In this document: positions 8,171 to 17,067 of the stretch, one piece after another
How positions within the stretch are numbered: the stretch's first letter is position 1
Layout of the letters: every line of letters starts with the position of its first letter
Assembly: GCA_964577375.1 (NCBI GenBank)
Contig: CAZNYW010000037.1
Span: 1-45,767 of the forward strand
Origin: DATKUC01 sp964577375
GTDB taxonomy: Bacteria; Spirochaetota; Spirochaetia; DSM-27196; DATKUC01
DNA: 45,767 bases
Direction of reading: 5' to 3'
Position numbers and translations under genes: made by a program
Notes under the pieces: generated by a model
Database searches by the model: none
What the model saw: the letters and a program-made list of their open reading frames with translations, nothing else
Told to the model about the DNA's origin: nothing

Positions 8171-9302
8171 ATGGCTGGTCCGATTTCCGGAACAGACGAA
8201 AGTGCTCCACCTCGAACTCGATGTTCACCGTGGTGCCGACGGACACAGTCGTCCCGTCGCGACTCATCTGGACAGCAGTCAGGAATCCATTTTCAAATTC
8301 GACCTCGTACTCGACGCTCGCCCCCATGAAGAAGCGATTCACCAGCCTGCCTGTGAAGCCTGATCCGTCGTTTGATCCCTCGATACTGAGATGTACCGCT
8401 TCCGGCTTGGTCACAAGGTAGACCTCGTCGCCTTCCCTGAACTCCGGGTTTCGGCAGTACCGCGGCACCTCGATGTACTTTCCCTGCACCTGCACCATGA
8501 CTACGGTGTCCGTAACCTCGGCAATCCTCGCCTCGATGAAGTTTGCATTACCCACAAAGTCCGCCACAAAAAGACTGCGCGGGCTGCCGTAGACCTCTTC
8601 CGGCGTTCCGACCTGCTCCACCTGCCCATGGTGCATGACCACCACCCGGTCCGAGATCCCGAGCGCCTCCGACTGGTCGTGCGTAACGTAAAGCGTGGTA
8701 ATCCCGAGCATCGACTGAATGCGCTTGATCTCGCCGCGCATCTGGCCCCGCAGTTTGGTGTCGAGGTTCGAAAGAGGCTCGTCGAAAAGAAGAACGGTTG
8801 GTTTGAGAACGAGCGCGCGCGCAAGAGCGACCCGTTGCTGCTGGCCTCCGGACAGCGTGTTCGGGAATCGTTTTTCGAGACCGAAGAGATTGACCAGCTG
8901 CAGGCTCATCTCGACGTCGTTCTCGATCACATCGCCGGACAAACCGCGAAGGCGAAGTCCGTATGCGATGTTTTCGTAGACGTCCAGGTGCGGAAAGAGC
9001 ACATAACTCTGAAACACGAGCGGCATATTTCGTTCCTGCGCCGGCAGTTGGTTTATCCGCTTTCCGTCCAGGAGGACATCTCCGGAGTCGGGGGTCTCGA
9101 GCCCCCCGACGATGCGAAGCGTGGTGGTCTTGCCACAGCCGGAAGGGCCGAGTATCGTCACAAACTCGCCCTTCGCGATGGAGAGGGAGAAAGAGCGTAC
9201 CGCCGGAATGAAACCGCCGTTTCCGTCCGGAAAACGCTTCGCGACGTTGCTGATGGTAAGGAATCCGGGGTCGACCACGCGTTCCTGAGCGCCTGCATCC
9301 AT
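8166..9302 (-). CDS. ABC ATPase encoded within the two-component operon
   Basis: A 378-residue CUT1/FbpC-type ATPase with Walker A GPSGCGKTT (52-60), signature LSGGQQQR (150-157), Walker B VLLFDEP, a D-loop SNLD, an H-loop in VTHDQSEA and a C-terminal TOBE-like region. All catalytic motifs are intact. Its start codon directly abuts the stop of the response-regulator gene (9303), so it is translated as part of the kinase-regulator-ATPase operon and not with a permease. Both importers in this block already have their own ATPase (4157-5236 and 11830-12918). It may energise importer 1, whose binding-protein gene lies 132 bases downstream, be shared between the importers, or act in sensing. Confidence 0.9.
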   Translation of the reverse strand: MDAGAQERVVDPGFLTISNVAKRFPDGNGGFIPAVRSFSLSIAKGEFVTILGPSGCGKTTTLRIVGGLETPDSGDVLLDGKRINQLPAQERNMPLVFQSYVLFPHLDVYENIAYGLRLRGLSGDVIENDVEMSLQLVNLFGLEKRFPNTLSGGQQQRVALARALVLKPTVLLFDEPLSNLDTKLRGQMRGEIKRIQSMLGITTLYVTHDQSEALGISDRVVVMHHGQVEQVGTPEEVYGSPRSLFVADFVGNANFIEARIAEVTDTVVMVQVQGKYIEVPRYCRNPEFREGDEVYLVTKPEAVHLSIEGSNDGSGFTGRLVNRFFMGASVEYEVEFENGFLTAVQMSRDGTTVSVGTTVNIEFEVEHFRLFRKSDQPL

Positions 9303-10007
9303 CTATTCGCTCTCCCTGCGGCTCCGATCGCAGCTGGACTTGTAGCCCACTCCCCAGACGGTAAGCACGTATCGCGGCTCCGCGGGGTCCGGCTCCAGTT
9401 TCTTGCGAAGACGCCGAACATTCACCTTGACCAGCTCCTTTCCGCCCTCCCAGTCGTCGGCCCCCCAGATCTCCCTGAGGAGCGACTCCCACGCGAGCAC
9501 CCGGCCACCGCTTTCGAGAAGGCAGAGAAGCAGGTTGTACTCCGTTGGTGTAAGCGGAACCGACCGTCCGGCAACCGTCACGTCATGCGTCCTCCGGTCC
9601 AGCGCAAGGTCGCCACAAACCAGAACGTCGGACATCGTCTGTCGGTGTGAACGGCTCAGCACCCCGGCGATGCGCAGCAGGAGCTCCTGGTTGTTGAAGG
9701 GCTTGGTGAGGTAGTCATCGGCGCCGAGCTCGAGCCCGCGTATGATGTCCTCCTGTTCTTTGCGGGCTGTCAGTACAATCACCGGCGCCGTAGTCATGCG
9801 GCGAATTGCAGGGCACAGGTCGAAACCACTCGCTCCGGGAAGCATTATGTCGAGCAACACCAGGTCGGGCTTTTCCGAAGTGATGAGCGAAAGCGCAGCG
9901 TCACCCTCCGAAGCGGAGATCACATCATACCCTTCCCCCGTGAGAAGGTACTCAAGGATGCCAACGAGTTCGGGTTCGTCCTCCACGACAGCGATTTTAG
10001 GCTTCAC
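9303..10007 (-). CDS. OmpR/PhoB-family response regulator
   Basis: A 234-residue DNA-binding regulator. The receiver domain (1-120) has the acidic pair E9-D10, phosphoacceptor D53 (LVLLDIMLPG), the switch Thr (VIVLTARKE) and the conserved Lys in YLTKPF. The C-terminal winged helix (about 130-228) has typical signatures VPLTPTEYNLL and VRRLRKKLEP...YVLTVWGVGYK. Its start overlaps the end of the kinase gene by 11 bases, so the two are a cognate pair. The best candidate target is the 11-bp-spaced repeat found before both neighbouring importers. Confidence 0.95.
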   Translation of the reverse strand: MKPKIAVVEDEPELVGILEYLLTGEGYDVISASEGDAALSLITSEKPDLVLLDIMLPGASGFDLCPAIRRMTTAPVIVLTARKEQEDIIRGLELGADDYLTKPFNNQELLLRIAGVLSRSHRQTMSDVLVCGDLALDRRTHDVTVAGRSVPLTPTEYNLLLCLLESGGRVLAWESLLREIWGADDWEGGKELVKVNVRRLRKKLEPDPAEPRYVLTVWGVGYKSSCDRSRRESE

Positions 10008-11220
10008 TCCGGGACCTTCTGAACAGCGGCAGTGTAAACGAAAATGTCGACCCCATGCCGGCGACTGTGCTCACGTATACCTTTCCCTTGTGCTTTTCGA
10101 TGACCTGTTTCACGATAGCCAACCCCAGCCCCGCCCCCTCGGAACCCGCTTCGACGTTGCGATCTTCCTGGAAATACTTACGAAACACGTCGGTTGTATC
10201 TGTTGTCCAGACTCCCAAACCGTCGTCACTCACGCTCACGACCGCGTATTCCTCGTTCTCTTTGACCGAGACGATCACACTGCCGCCCGATTCGGTGTAC
10301 TTGATTGCATTGTGGATGAGGTTCACCAGCACCTGGTGAATCCACTTCGAGTCGGCCAGAACCGGGGACAGAATGTGCGGATAGGAATACCGAAGATGTC
10401 GGGACCGCTGCTCGGCAAACGGAGACATCGTATCGACGACATTCTTGACAATCGGCCGGATGTCCAGCTCCGCAAGCTGCACCGTAAGCCAGGAGGAGTG
10501 GATCTTCATCCGCGCCAGAAGCTCATCCGAAAGCCGGATGAGACGAGAGGTGTTTTCGTCGATCGTGCCGAGGAACCGGCGCTGGACGGGGGTAAGCGCA
10601 CCCGGCCGTTCATCGCGGAGGATCTGACAGGAAGAGCGGATCATGGTGAGGGGCGTCCGGAACTCGTGGGAAATAGTGGCGAGAGTGTCGGTGGTGGCGT
10701 CCAGCTTCCGGAGAAGCTCGCCCCGCTCACCCTCTATCTGTTTCCTCGCATCATGCGCAATCCGCACGGCGAGTATAGTGGCTCCCGCTATCAGCACCGG
10801 CTGCAGCACCACAAGGAAGAGGAGGCTGGCAGCGGTACGGGGCACCAGCCCGAAAAGCAGGTCGACCATGATTGCCGCGACGTAGGAGAGCCCGGCCGCA
10901 GACGCGACAAGTCGGAAGTGGGTATCGTCCAAGCGGAGCCTTGCCCACAGCAGCATGAGCAGATCGAACAGGAGGAGCAATCCTGAACCTGCAGATAGAT
11001 AGACGAGAGCGACAAGAATCACGTCGCAGGAGGCGAAAACTGTCATGTGTCCGATTGGAAGTCCCTTCCGGCGCAGCAGGTAGAGCTCCACCGCCACAGA
11101 GTATACGGTCAGGACTATCGTGAGCAGAAGTAGATGAGAATTCACCCCGCGTTGAAGCAGCAGGAAAACGAGTGCCGTCGCCGGCAATAGCCACCGAAGA
11201 TGTCGCCCGATGATATCCAT
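9997..11220 (-). CDS. Six-helix membrane histidine kinase without periplasmic sensor
   Basis: A 407-residue sensor kinase. Residues 9-153 are almost entirely hydrophobic and read as about six membrane helices joined by very short loops, with no periplasmic domain. The HisKA domain has H185 in ISHEFRTPLT. The HATPase_c domain shows the N box (LVNLIHNAIKYTE), G1 (DDGLGV) and G2 (GAGLGLAIVK). Kinases of this layout usually sense within the membrane or through a partner membrane protein, for example a transporter. It is the first gene of the operon kinase-regulator-ATPase and is preceded by the promoter at 11258-11286. Confidence 0.93.
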   Translation of the reverse strand: MDIIGRHLRWLLPATALVFLLLQRGVNSHLLLLTIVLTVYSVAVELYLLRRKGLPIGHMTVFASCDVILVALVYLSAGSGLLLLFDLLMLLWARLRLDDTHFRLVASAAGLSYVAAIMVDLLFGLVPRTAASLLFLVVLQPVLIAGATILAVRIAHDARKQIEGERGELLRKLDATTDTLATISHEFRTPLTMIRSSCQILRDERPGALTPVQRRFLGTIDENTSRLIRLSDELLARMKIHSSWLTVQLAELDIRPIVKNVVDTMSPFAEQRSRHLRYSYPHILSPVLADSKWIHQVLVNLIHNAIKYTESGGSVIVSVKENEEYAVVSVSDDGLGVWTTDTTDVFRKYFQEDRNVEAGSEGAGLGLAIVKQVIEKHKGKVYVSTVAGMGSTFSFTLPLFRRSRSEA

Positions 11221-11257
11221 ATCTCATCTATAACGGGTGCTGAATTCGTGAGCTACA

Positions 11258-11286
11258 AGTATAGGACACCGCGGACGTGTAGTAAA
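11258..11286 (-). promoter_or_regulatory. Promoter of kinase-regulator-ATPase operon
   Basis: On the minus strand TTTACT (11286-11281) and TATACT (11263-11258) are separated by exactly 17 bases, a good sigma-70 promoter. The spacer contains a partial dyad, ACAC and GTGT arms around a GC-rich centre, where a repressor could sit. The leader to the kinase ATG at 11220 would be about 30 bases. Confidence 0.6.
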
Positions 11287-11305
11287 GAAGGCTTCTCTCG
11301 GAAGC

Positions 11306-11827
11306 TCAGTGTGCGCTGTCCATCCGCATTGCAGTGTCTGCGAGGTACTGTTCGACAGCGTCTTTTGACAGAAACTCCGGGGCGGTGTCGGGAATCGCGT
11401 AGTAATAGACATCGAAAAGCGGTTTCCCGTTCCCGGAGCCGGTTTCCGCGCCGTAGAACAGAAACCGGCGCTCCGCCTTATCACTGAACGCGGCCCGACT
11501 CTCGGTTACCGTGTTCGAGTTCGCAAGGGACCGGTGCGCCACGACTGGTGATTCATCGCCGGAAAATACGTCACGCGCGACAACACTGAAGGAAGAGAGC
11601 TCGCTCTTTGCCGTGTCCCCCCGGATGATGCGCATGTACACTACAGATGAGCTCTCGTCCTTTCCCTTGAGAATCGCCCATAGAATGGAGATGCCGTGAT
11701 CTTTGAAGACTGCATCCGCTCCGTGCAGCTCGGTGGTCTGCGCGAACAGGCGACCCGACGCGCCGAACAGCGCGATCGCGAATAGCATGGAAAGGAGCGC
11801 GTGCCACCGAATGTGTTTCGTTTTCAT
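11306..11827 (-). CDS. Exported protein of unknown function
   Basis: A 173-residue protein with a clear signal peptide: basic start, a hydrophobic core LLSMLFAIALFGASG, then LFA|Q as a probable signal-peptidase I site. The mature part is hydrophilic with an alpha/beta pattern and no recognised motif. It follows the ATPase gene of importer 2 after 2 bases and is the last gene of that operon, so it may be an accessory periplasmic factor of the importer. It could equally be a passenger. Confidence 0.7.
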   Translation of the reverse strand: MKTKHIRWHALLSMLFAIALFGASGRLFAQTTELHGADAVFKDHGISILWAILKGKDESSSVVYMRIIRGDTAKSELSSFSVVARDVFSGDESPVVAHRSLANSNTVTESRAAFSDKAERRFLFYGAETGSGNGKPLFDVYYYAIPDTAPEFLSKDAVEQYLADTAMRMDSAH

Positions 11828-11829
11828 AC

Positions 11830-12918
11830 CTATGGTTCCTTGAGCACCTTCATGCCGCTCTGATCAAGTCGAATCCCGACCTTTGATCTGACGTCGAAAT
11901 CGTGGTAGTGCTTTGGATTGTACGAGACGACATTCAGACGGATTCCGTCCATGTCGACAATGTATTCCACTTTTTCGCCGAGGAATGTTCGTTCGACCAC
12001 AGTGCCGGCATGAAGATCGTTGGAATCTCCCGAATCAAGGGCTATGAACTCCGGCCGGATCATGACCTTCACCTTTTCGCCGGCACCGAGTGGACCACGC
12101 ACGCCGCCGACCGTGTAGGTGTGATCGAGCACGCGGAGTAATGCGCCGTCCGGCGACGCTTCGAGCGTCTCGGCGGGAAGGCTGTTGATGCGTCCGATGA
12201 AACGCGCAACGAACTCGGTCCGGGGACTATAGTACAGCTCATCCGCTGTGCCGATCTGAACGATCTCTCCACGGTTCATGATGGCAATGCGGTCAGAAAT
12301 CGCCATCGCCTCTTCCTGGTCGTGAGTGACATAGATGGAGGAGATCTGGAGTGATTTCTGAAGCCGCCGGATCTCACTGCGCGTGGAAACGCGCAGTTTC
12401 GCATCGAGATTGGAAAGCGGCTCGTCGAGAAGCAGCACCTTCGGCCGTATCACAATCGCCCGCGCGAGGGCTACCCTCTGCTGTTCTCCGCCGGAAAGTT
12501 GATGCGGAAATTGATGCTCGTAGCCTTCAAGACCGAGCAGCGCAAGCACCTCGGTTACCGCCCCCTCTATTTCGGTCCTTTCGACGCCGCGGATCTTCAG
12601 TCCGTAGGCGATATTCTCAAACACCGACAGGTGAGGAAAGAGTGCATAGCTCTGAAAGACAAAGCCTATGCCCCGACGATTCGCCATTACACGGGTCACG
12701 TCTTCATCACCGATATATACGCGACCGGTGTCGGCAGTCTCGAAACCCGCCACAATGCGAAGCGTGGTCGTTTTCCCGCACCCTGAGGGGCCCAGAAAAG
12801 TCAGAAGCTCACCCGCGTTGACCGAAAGATTGACGTCGGAAACGGCCGATACACGTCCTTTGACCTGATGTATGAAGGTCTTGTTGATGTTTTCCAGTCT
12901 CAGGCTGACAGATTTCAT
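11830..12918 (-). CDS. ABC importer ATPase (FbpC-type), importer 2
   Basis: A 362-residue ATPase with Walker A GPSGCGKTT (43-51), signature LSGGEQQR (141-148), Walker B VLLLDEP and an H-loop in VTHDQEEA. The last 90 residues resemble TOBE (VMIRPEFIAL, EYIVDMDGIRLNV). GGGAG lies 6 bases before the ATG at 12918. It follows the permease gene after 12 bases and supplies energy for importer 2. Confidence 0.93.
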   Translation of the reverse strand: MKSVSLRLENINKTFIHQVKGRVSAVSDVNLSVNAGELLTFLGPSGCGKTTTLRIVAGFETADTGRVYIGDEDVTRVMANRRGIGFVFQSYALFPHLSVFENIAYGLKIRGVERTEIEGAVTEVLALLGLEGYEHQFPHQLSGGEQQRVALARAIVIRPKVLLLDEPLSNLDAKLRVSTRSEIRRLQKSLQISSIYVTHDQEEAMAISDRIAIMNRGEIVQIGTADELYYSPRTEFVARFIGRINSLPAETLEASPDGALLRVLDHTYTVGGVRGPLGAGEKVKVMIRPEFIALDSGDSNDLHAGTVVERTFLGEKVEYIVDMDGIRLNVVSYNPKHYHDFDVRSKVGIRLDQSGMKVLKEP

Positions 12919-12930
12919 GTGTGGCTCCCG

Positions 12931-14649
12931 TCACGTACCTAGCAGCGATGTGACCCCACGGCTTCCGGCCTGCTTGAAGAGACGGAGAAACAGGCTTATT
13001 CCGATGGTCACGATGTAGACTACCAGCACGACGAACACTGAAAATGCGGCGGAAACGCCGAGCTGCAACTCAGTCATGTTCTCGAGGATTTTCACCGTGA
13101 TCAGTGTCCAGTCGACCGACACCAGAAAGATGGTGGCACTGATCGCAGTCATAGATCGAATAAAAACAATGCCGAGACTCGAAAAAAGCGCCGGCAGTAT
13201 GAGTGGAATCGTTATCCGCCGGAACGTGTAGCTCGAGTTCGCCCCAAGGCTCCCCGACGCCTCTTCGATGCTCGGGTCGATCTGATGGAGAATCGCGACC
13301 GTGGACCGGGTCCCGTAGGCGCCGTAGCGGGAAACGTTGCAGAGTATGATGATGATTGCCGTGCCGGTCAGGGCGAGCGGCGCATTGTTGAAAGCAATAA
13401 GAAAGGCAATTCCTACAATGGTGCCGGGCAGCGCATAGTTGATCATGGAGACGAACTCCATCACCTTTCGGGAGACGAACCTCTTCGTCGTCGTCAGGTA
13501 CCCGAGCAGGACGCCGTAGAATCCTCCGAGGATCATCGAGAAACCGGCAATTATAAGCGTGTCCCTGATCGGCTTGAGCCCCTCAGTGAAGATCACCTTG
13601 TAGTGCTCCAGCGTGAACCGCTCGTTCGCGCCGAAGGCGAGAACGAGCGACGCGTAGGCCAGCAGAACGTAGAAGTAGAGGATGAAGAGCGACATCAGTA
13701 CGCAAAGCCCAAGGAGAATCCACCTTGTGATGCTGCCCACGCTTTTGTATGCGGTCTGAGGTCCGGACTTGCCCGTGATAGTCACGTAGTTCTTTCTGCC
13801 TACCCAGTAACGCTGAAGAATGAAGACGAGAAACGAGGGAATAAGCAGGAGGAACGAGAGCGCTGCTCCGGTCTTCAGGTCCTGCATGCCGGTAATCTGG
13901 AGAAAGGCCTCGGTCGGCAGCACCGGAAAGCTGTTGCCGGCAAGGATAAGCGGCGTCGCGAAATCGGCAAGCGATGCCGCGAAAAGCAGCAGAAACGCGT
14001 TGGCAAGTCCCGGTGCCGAAAGCGGTACGGTGACCCGTCGAAATACCTGGGATCGCGAGCTTCCCAGACTGAACGCCATGTCTTCGACGTTTGGATCTAT
14101 GCCGGCCAGAATTCCCTTGAGCGTGAGGTAGGCGATCGGAAAATAGGTGATGGTCTCAGCGAAAAGTGTACTACCAAGTCCGTAGACGTTGAAATGGGTC
14201 AGCCCGAGAAGGCCGTGAGTGATGAGCCCCCTCGGACCGAAAGAAAAGATCACCGTAATCGCCATGGTGAAGGGCGGCGAGATCAGCGGAAGAATCATCG
14301 CCGTGTCGAGAAGCCTCGACCAGCCACTCGAAAGGTTTGCCCGCACTGCAGTGAACGCAAACAGGAATCCCAGCGCGGTCCCGAACAGCCCGACAAGCGT
14401 GCCGAGAAGCACGCTGTCCCAGGCGGCGCGAAGCTCATATGAGCTTCCCAGCACCCTGCCGAGCTCGGCAAGAGTTATATGCCCGCTCGCAACGAAGCTT
14501 GCCGCAACAATTCGCACCAGCGGCAGAATCACGAAGATAGCGAGAAAAAGCCAGATGACGATGACGCTCAACGTGGTGGCCGGGTCCCGGAACAGATAGC
14601 GACGGCGTCTTTGTTGATCGATCTCGATGTTGCGAGCGGGTGCAGTCAT
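12931..14649 (-). CDS. ABC importer permease, two-domain (FbpB-type), importer 2
   Basis: A roughly 572-residue inner-membrane permease with two fused six-helix domains and two EAA loops, EDMAFSLGSSRSQVFRRVTVP and EEASGSLGANSSYTFRRITIP. The frame is open to a TTG at 14697, but that would overlap the binding-protein gene. ATG 14649 (start MTAPARNIEIDQ) leaves a 13-base gap and has GAGG about 10 bases upstream, so it is preferred. The architecture equals that of importer 1, suggesting an old duplication of the whole importer. Confidence 0.92.
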   Translation of the reverse strand: MTAPARNIEIDQQRRRRYLFRDPATTLSVIVIWLFLAIFVILPLVRIVAASFVASGHITLAELGRVLGSSYELRAAWDSVLLGTLVGLFGTALGFLFAFTAVRANLSSGWSRLLDTAMILPLISPPFTMAITVIFSFGPRGLITHGLLGLTHFNVYGLGSTLFAETITYFPIAYLTLKGILAGIDPNVEDMAFSLGSSRSQVFRRVTVPLSAPGLANAFLLLFAASLADFATPLILAGNSFPVLPTEAFLQITGMQDLKTGAALSFLLLIPSFLVFILQRYWVGRKNYVTITGKSGPQTAYKSVGSITRWILLGLCVLMSLFILYFYVLLAYASLVLAFGANERFTLEHYKVIFTEGLKPIRDTLIIAGFSMILGGFYGVLLGYLTTTKRFVSRKVMEFVSMINYALPGTIVGIAFLIAFNNAPLALTGTAIIIILCNVSRYGAYGTRSTVAILHQIDPSIEEASGSLGANSSYTFRRITIPLILPALFSSLGIVFIRSMTAISATIFLVSVDWTLITVKILENMTELQLGVSAAFSVFVVLVVYIVTIGISLFLRLFKQAGSRGVTSLLGT

Positions 14650-14662
14650 TTTCCCCTGTCCT

Positions 14663-15715
14663 CTACTGGAGCACCTCGTTGACCCACTTGTCGACAAGTC
14701 GCTTGCGGTTGTCGCCTGCCCACACAGGGTCGATCTGGAAGATCTTCGCTCCCTTCAGTGCATTTGCCAGCGCCGGCTGCGTCTCCACGCCGGGATAGGC
14801 CGGAACGAAGTTGATCTGGTACTTGGCATACAGTTTCTGCATGTCGGCGCTCGTCGCCCAGTCAATCAGCTTTTTTGCAAGACCGGGGTGCTTCGCGCCC
14901 TTTATCAAGGCTATCGCCTCGGCAGATTCACCGATACCCTCCTTCGGAAAGGTGATCGCAACATCGTACCCCTTCTGCAGGGTGTTCATTGCATCCACTA
15001 TGAAGAAGATCCCCATACCGGCCTGCCCAAGGCCCACCGGAATGGTTCCGCCGCCGCCGCTCTTCGTGTAAACCTGAACGTTCTGACGCAGCTTCTTCAT
15101 GTAGTCAAACGCCTTTGCCTCGTCGCGGTTGAAGACGGTGAGAATGGAAAACATACGCGTAACGGCTGTGCCCGAGGTCCGGGCGTCCGCCATCTGGATC
15201 ATCCCCTTGTAGGCAGGATTCAGTATGTCCTGCCAGGAGCTGGGCGGCTGCAGGTTGTTTTCCTGCAGAAACTTGTTGTTCGTCATGAAGCAGAGCGGAT
15301 CGTCCGCGATGGCGATCCAGGTGCCGTCGGGATCCTTGAACCTTGCGTCGAGCTTGTCGAATGACGGCGGCTTGTAGGGCTCGAACACCCCTTCGTTCTT
15401 GCCTGCGCCGAAGGTCTCCACCGGACCGCCGAAAAGCACATCCACCTTAGGGTTCCCCTTTTCCGCGATGACCCGCGAAAGGGCCTCTCCGGAGGAGAAA
15501 CGAACAAAGTTGACGTGAATGCCCGTTGCCTTCTCGAACTCCTCGAACATCGGGCGCGCCCAGTTCTCCGGCCAAATCGAGTAGGCATTCAGCGTTGTGC
15601 CCTCACTCGTCGCAGGTTTGGCGCCTGCCGCCTCTTTCGTCCCCGTCGCCCATGCGCCGACGGTCAGCATCGCGAAGAGGGCGCCCGCGATGAGCAGTAC
15701 TCTGTACCCTTTCAT
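14663..15715 (-). CDS. Periplasmic substrate-binding protein, importer 2
   Basis: A 350-residue solute-binding protein of the FbpA/AfuA-like group. The signal peptide ends in AWA, followed by TGTKE, and GGAGG lies 7 bases before the ATG. It shares the family feature PPSSWQDILNPAYKG with the binder of importer 1, but the overall identity looks modest, so the two probably bind different or differently modified ligands. A run of glycines (SGGGGTIP) lies in the middle. First gene of the operon 15715-11306. Confidence 0.9.
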   Translation of the reverse strand: MKGYRVLLIAGALFAMLTVGAWATGTKEAAGAKPATSEGTTLNAYSIWPENWARPMFEEFEKATGIHVNFVRFSSGEALSRVIAEKGNPKVDVLFGGPVETFGAGKNEGVFEPYKPPSFDKLDARFKDPDGTWIAIADDPLCFMTNNKFLQENNLQPPSSWQDILNPAYKGMIQMADARTSGTAVTRMFSILTVFNRDEAKAFDYMKKLRQNVQVYTKSGGGGTIPVGLGQAGMGIFFIVDAMNTLQKGYDVAITFPKEGIGESAEAIALIKGAKHPGLAKKLIDWATSADMQKLYAKYQINFVPAYPGVETQPALANALKGAKIFQIDPVWAGDNRKRLVDKWVNEVLQ

Positions 15716-15760
15716 AAAGCTACCTCCGAAGAATATTGGATTTCGGTTGCTTGTTTCTAA

Positions 15761-15806
15761 ATGCTATACCCGGCTTGTGAGCGCCACCAGAGACAATTTG
15801 GTTACA
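15761..15806 (-). promoter_or_regulatory. Promoter with shared 20-bp operator, importer 2
   Basis: The element TGTAACCAAATTGTCTCTGG (15806-15787, minus strand) is identical to that before importer 1. It is followed by 17 bases and GTATAGCAT (15769-15761), the likely -10 region. The element takes the place of a normal -35 box, as expected for a promoter dependent on an activator. The leader to the ATG at 15715 would be about 40 bases. Confidence 0.65.
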
Positions 15807-15951
15807 GTGCTGAGGTCCGGCGGCTGTGACGCTTTGGCAACCGGTCACTGCGCGGTCGTTGCGTGCTTCCTGACAGAACCGGGAAGATCCGGAAGTGGCG
15901 GCAGCGCCGGTCGAGCGCATCCGTGATCCCAAAAATGGTCAATTCTAGTCA

Positions 15952-15980
15952 TACTTCCGAAGCTGGTGCACAGGTATAAT
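15952..15980 (+). promoter_or_regulatory. Candidate promoter of outer-membrane-like gene
   Basis: A perfect -10 box TATAAT (15975-15980) has only a poor -35 (TACTTC, 15952-15957) at 17 bases. The gene it would serve begins at 16051. Confidence 0.35.
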
Positions 15981-16050
15981 CCTATTCAGTTGCGGGCCGC
16001 ACCGCGTGGCGCGGGAGCCGCATCCAAAATCCACCCTCAGGAGGAGAGCT

Positions 16051-16671
16051 GTGAGATTCTATTCCGGTCATCGTCGATCTCTGTTGAGGGATCGACCCGC
16101 ACGCAAGTCGTCACCAGCGACGACTGCATACTGCAGGGGACTACTGTCGCTAGCTATCCTGCTCGCCATGTTCGCGGGCTTTTCGGCAAGGTTGAGCGCA
16201 CAGACCGCGTTCGAAGCCGACGCGGGAGCAGGCTATTCGTTTGTGGACCAAACGGCCTGGGTGGGAATCACTCCCAACAGCTGGAGCCAGACCAGCGGCG
16301 CCGGAGACATCGAAGCGCTGCTTCTTCATGCCGGCCCGGCCGCGTTCGGTGCCGAAGCTGGATACCAGTACTTCTTCTCGTACGAGATCCCGAACGGCTA
16401 CGGTGGCTACCGCGGCGTCGATGTGAGCGCATGGCACGTTTCGGCCCTCGCGCGGCTCGGGCTCGGGCTCGGCTTCTTTACCGAGGCAGGTGTCGGGGCA
16501 CAGTTTTTCTCAGCAGGCACGGACCTGAGCGTCACCGGTGATCTCGGCTACACGATTCCATTGGGGAAGAAGCTCGCGGTGCCGGTCAAGGTCAGGGTCG
16601 ATGCGGTGCTCGACAGCGACACTACACTCGTCCCCTTGGTGCTCACCGTCGGTCTGATGTACACGCTCTGA
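16051..16671 (+). CDS. Small outer-membrane-like exported protein
   Basis: A 206-residue protein. GTG 16051 is chosen because AGGAGG (16039-16044) precedes it; the frame is open from an ATG at 16006 with no site. The N-terminus is an unusually long basic region followed by a hydrophobic core (LLSLAILLAMFAGFSARLSA) and a likely cleavage after LSA|Q. The mature protein alternates hydrophobic and polar residues, is rich in Gly, Tyr and Phe (AGAGYSFV, AEAGYQYFF, LGLGFFTEAGVGAQFF) and ends in a short aromatic strand (GLMYTL), as in small outer-membrane beta-barrels. No specific family is recognised. Confidence 0.65.
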   Translation: MRFYSGHRRSLLRDRPARKSSPATTAYCRGLLSLAILLAMFAGFSARLSAQTAFEADAGAGYSFVDQTAWVGITPNSWSQTSGAGDIEALLLHAGPAAFGAEAGYQYFFSYEIPNGYGGYRGVDVSAWHVSALARLGLGLGFFTEAGVGAQFFSAGTDLSVTGDLGYTIPLGKKLAVPVKVRVDAVLDSDTTLVPLVLTVGLMYTL

Positions 16672-17067
16672 TATCGAACCGGCCCCGCCGATGGACAACA
16701 GAATCATCGCCCAAAGAACGAGCGAATCGGTCGTGCCGGTATCGGCCGGAGGAGGATCAATCAGCGATCGTGCCCGCCTCTCGCCTCTCGATCTGCCAGG
16801 GGGAGGAGATGCTGAAGATGTTGAACGGGAATATCCCAGGAATGACGCAACGAAGATCAGCCACCAGCCGGAACGTCAACGTGACTGCCTCTGCGATTGG
16901 ACACTCAAATCGATCGATCGAAAAGTCCGTCGCATGCTCAGGCGCCCTGGATCGAGCCGATGGTTCAGTCCCACCGTCGAGCACCGGCAACGACCAGGGC
17001 AAGCCTGATGCCGCGCTGCTTGAGCTCGCCGCTGCAGGCGAATCTCGTACAGCGCCGACTACGTAAA
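16672..17067. other. Gene-poor stretch, possible decayed minus-strand gene
   Basis: No convincing gene. On the minus strand a frame with coherent character (17071-16757) breaks at a stop near 16757. In another frame it continues as DPPPADTGTTDSLVLW and then a hydrophobic run followed by a basic residue, which resembles a degenerate cell-wall-sorting-like tail. This looks like the remains of a surface protein gene or chance. No promoter or repeat was identified. Confidence 0.35.

Noticed and set aside
14650..14697. TTG start 16 codons upstream for the importer 2 permease
   Set aside because: It would overlap the binding-protein gene and add a non-membrane stretch; ATG 14649 has a GAGG site and fits the operon spacing.
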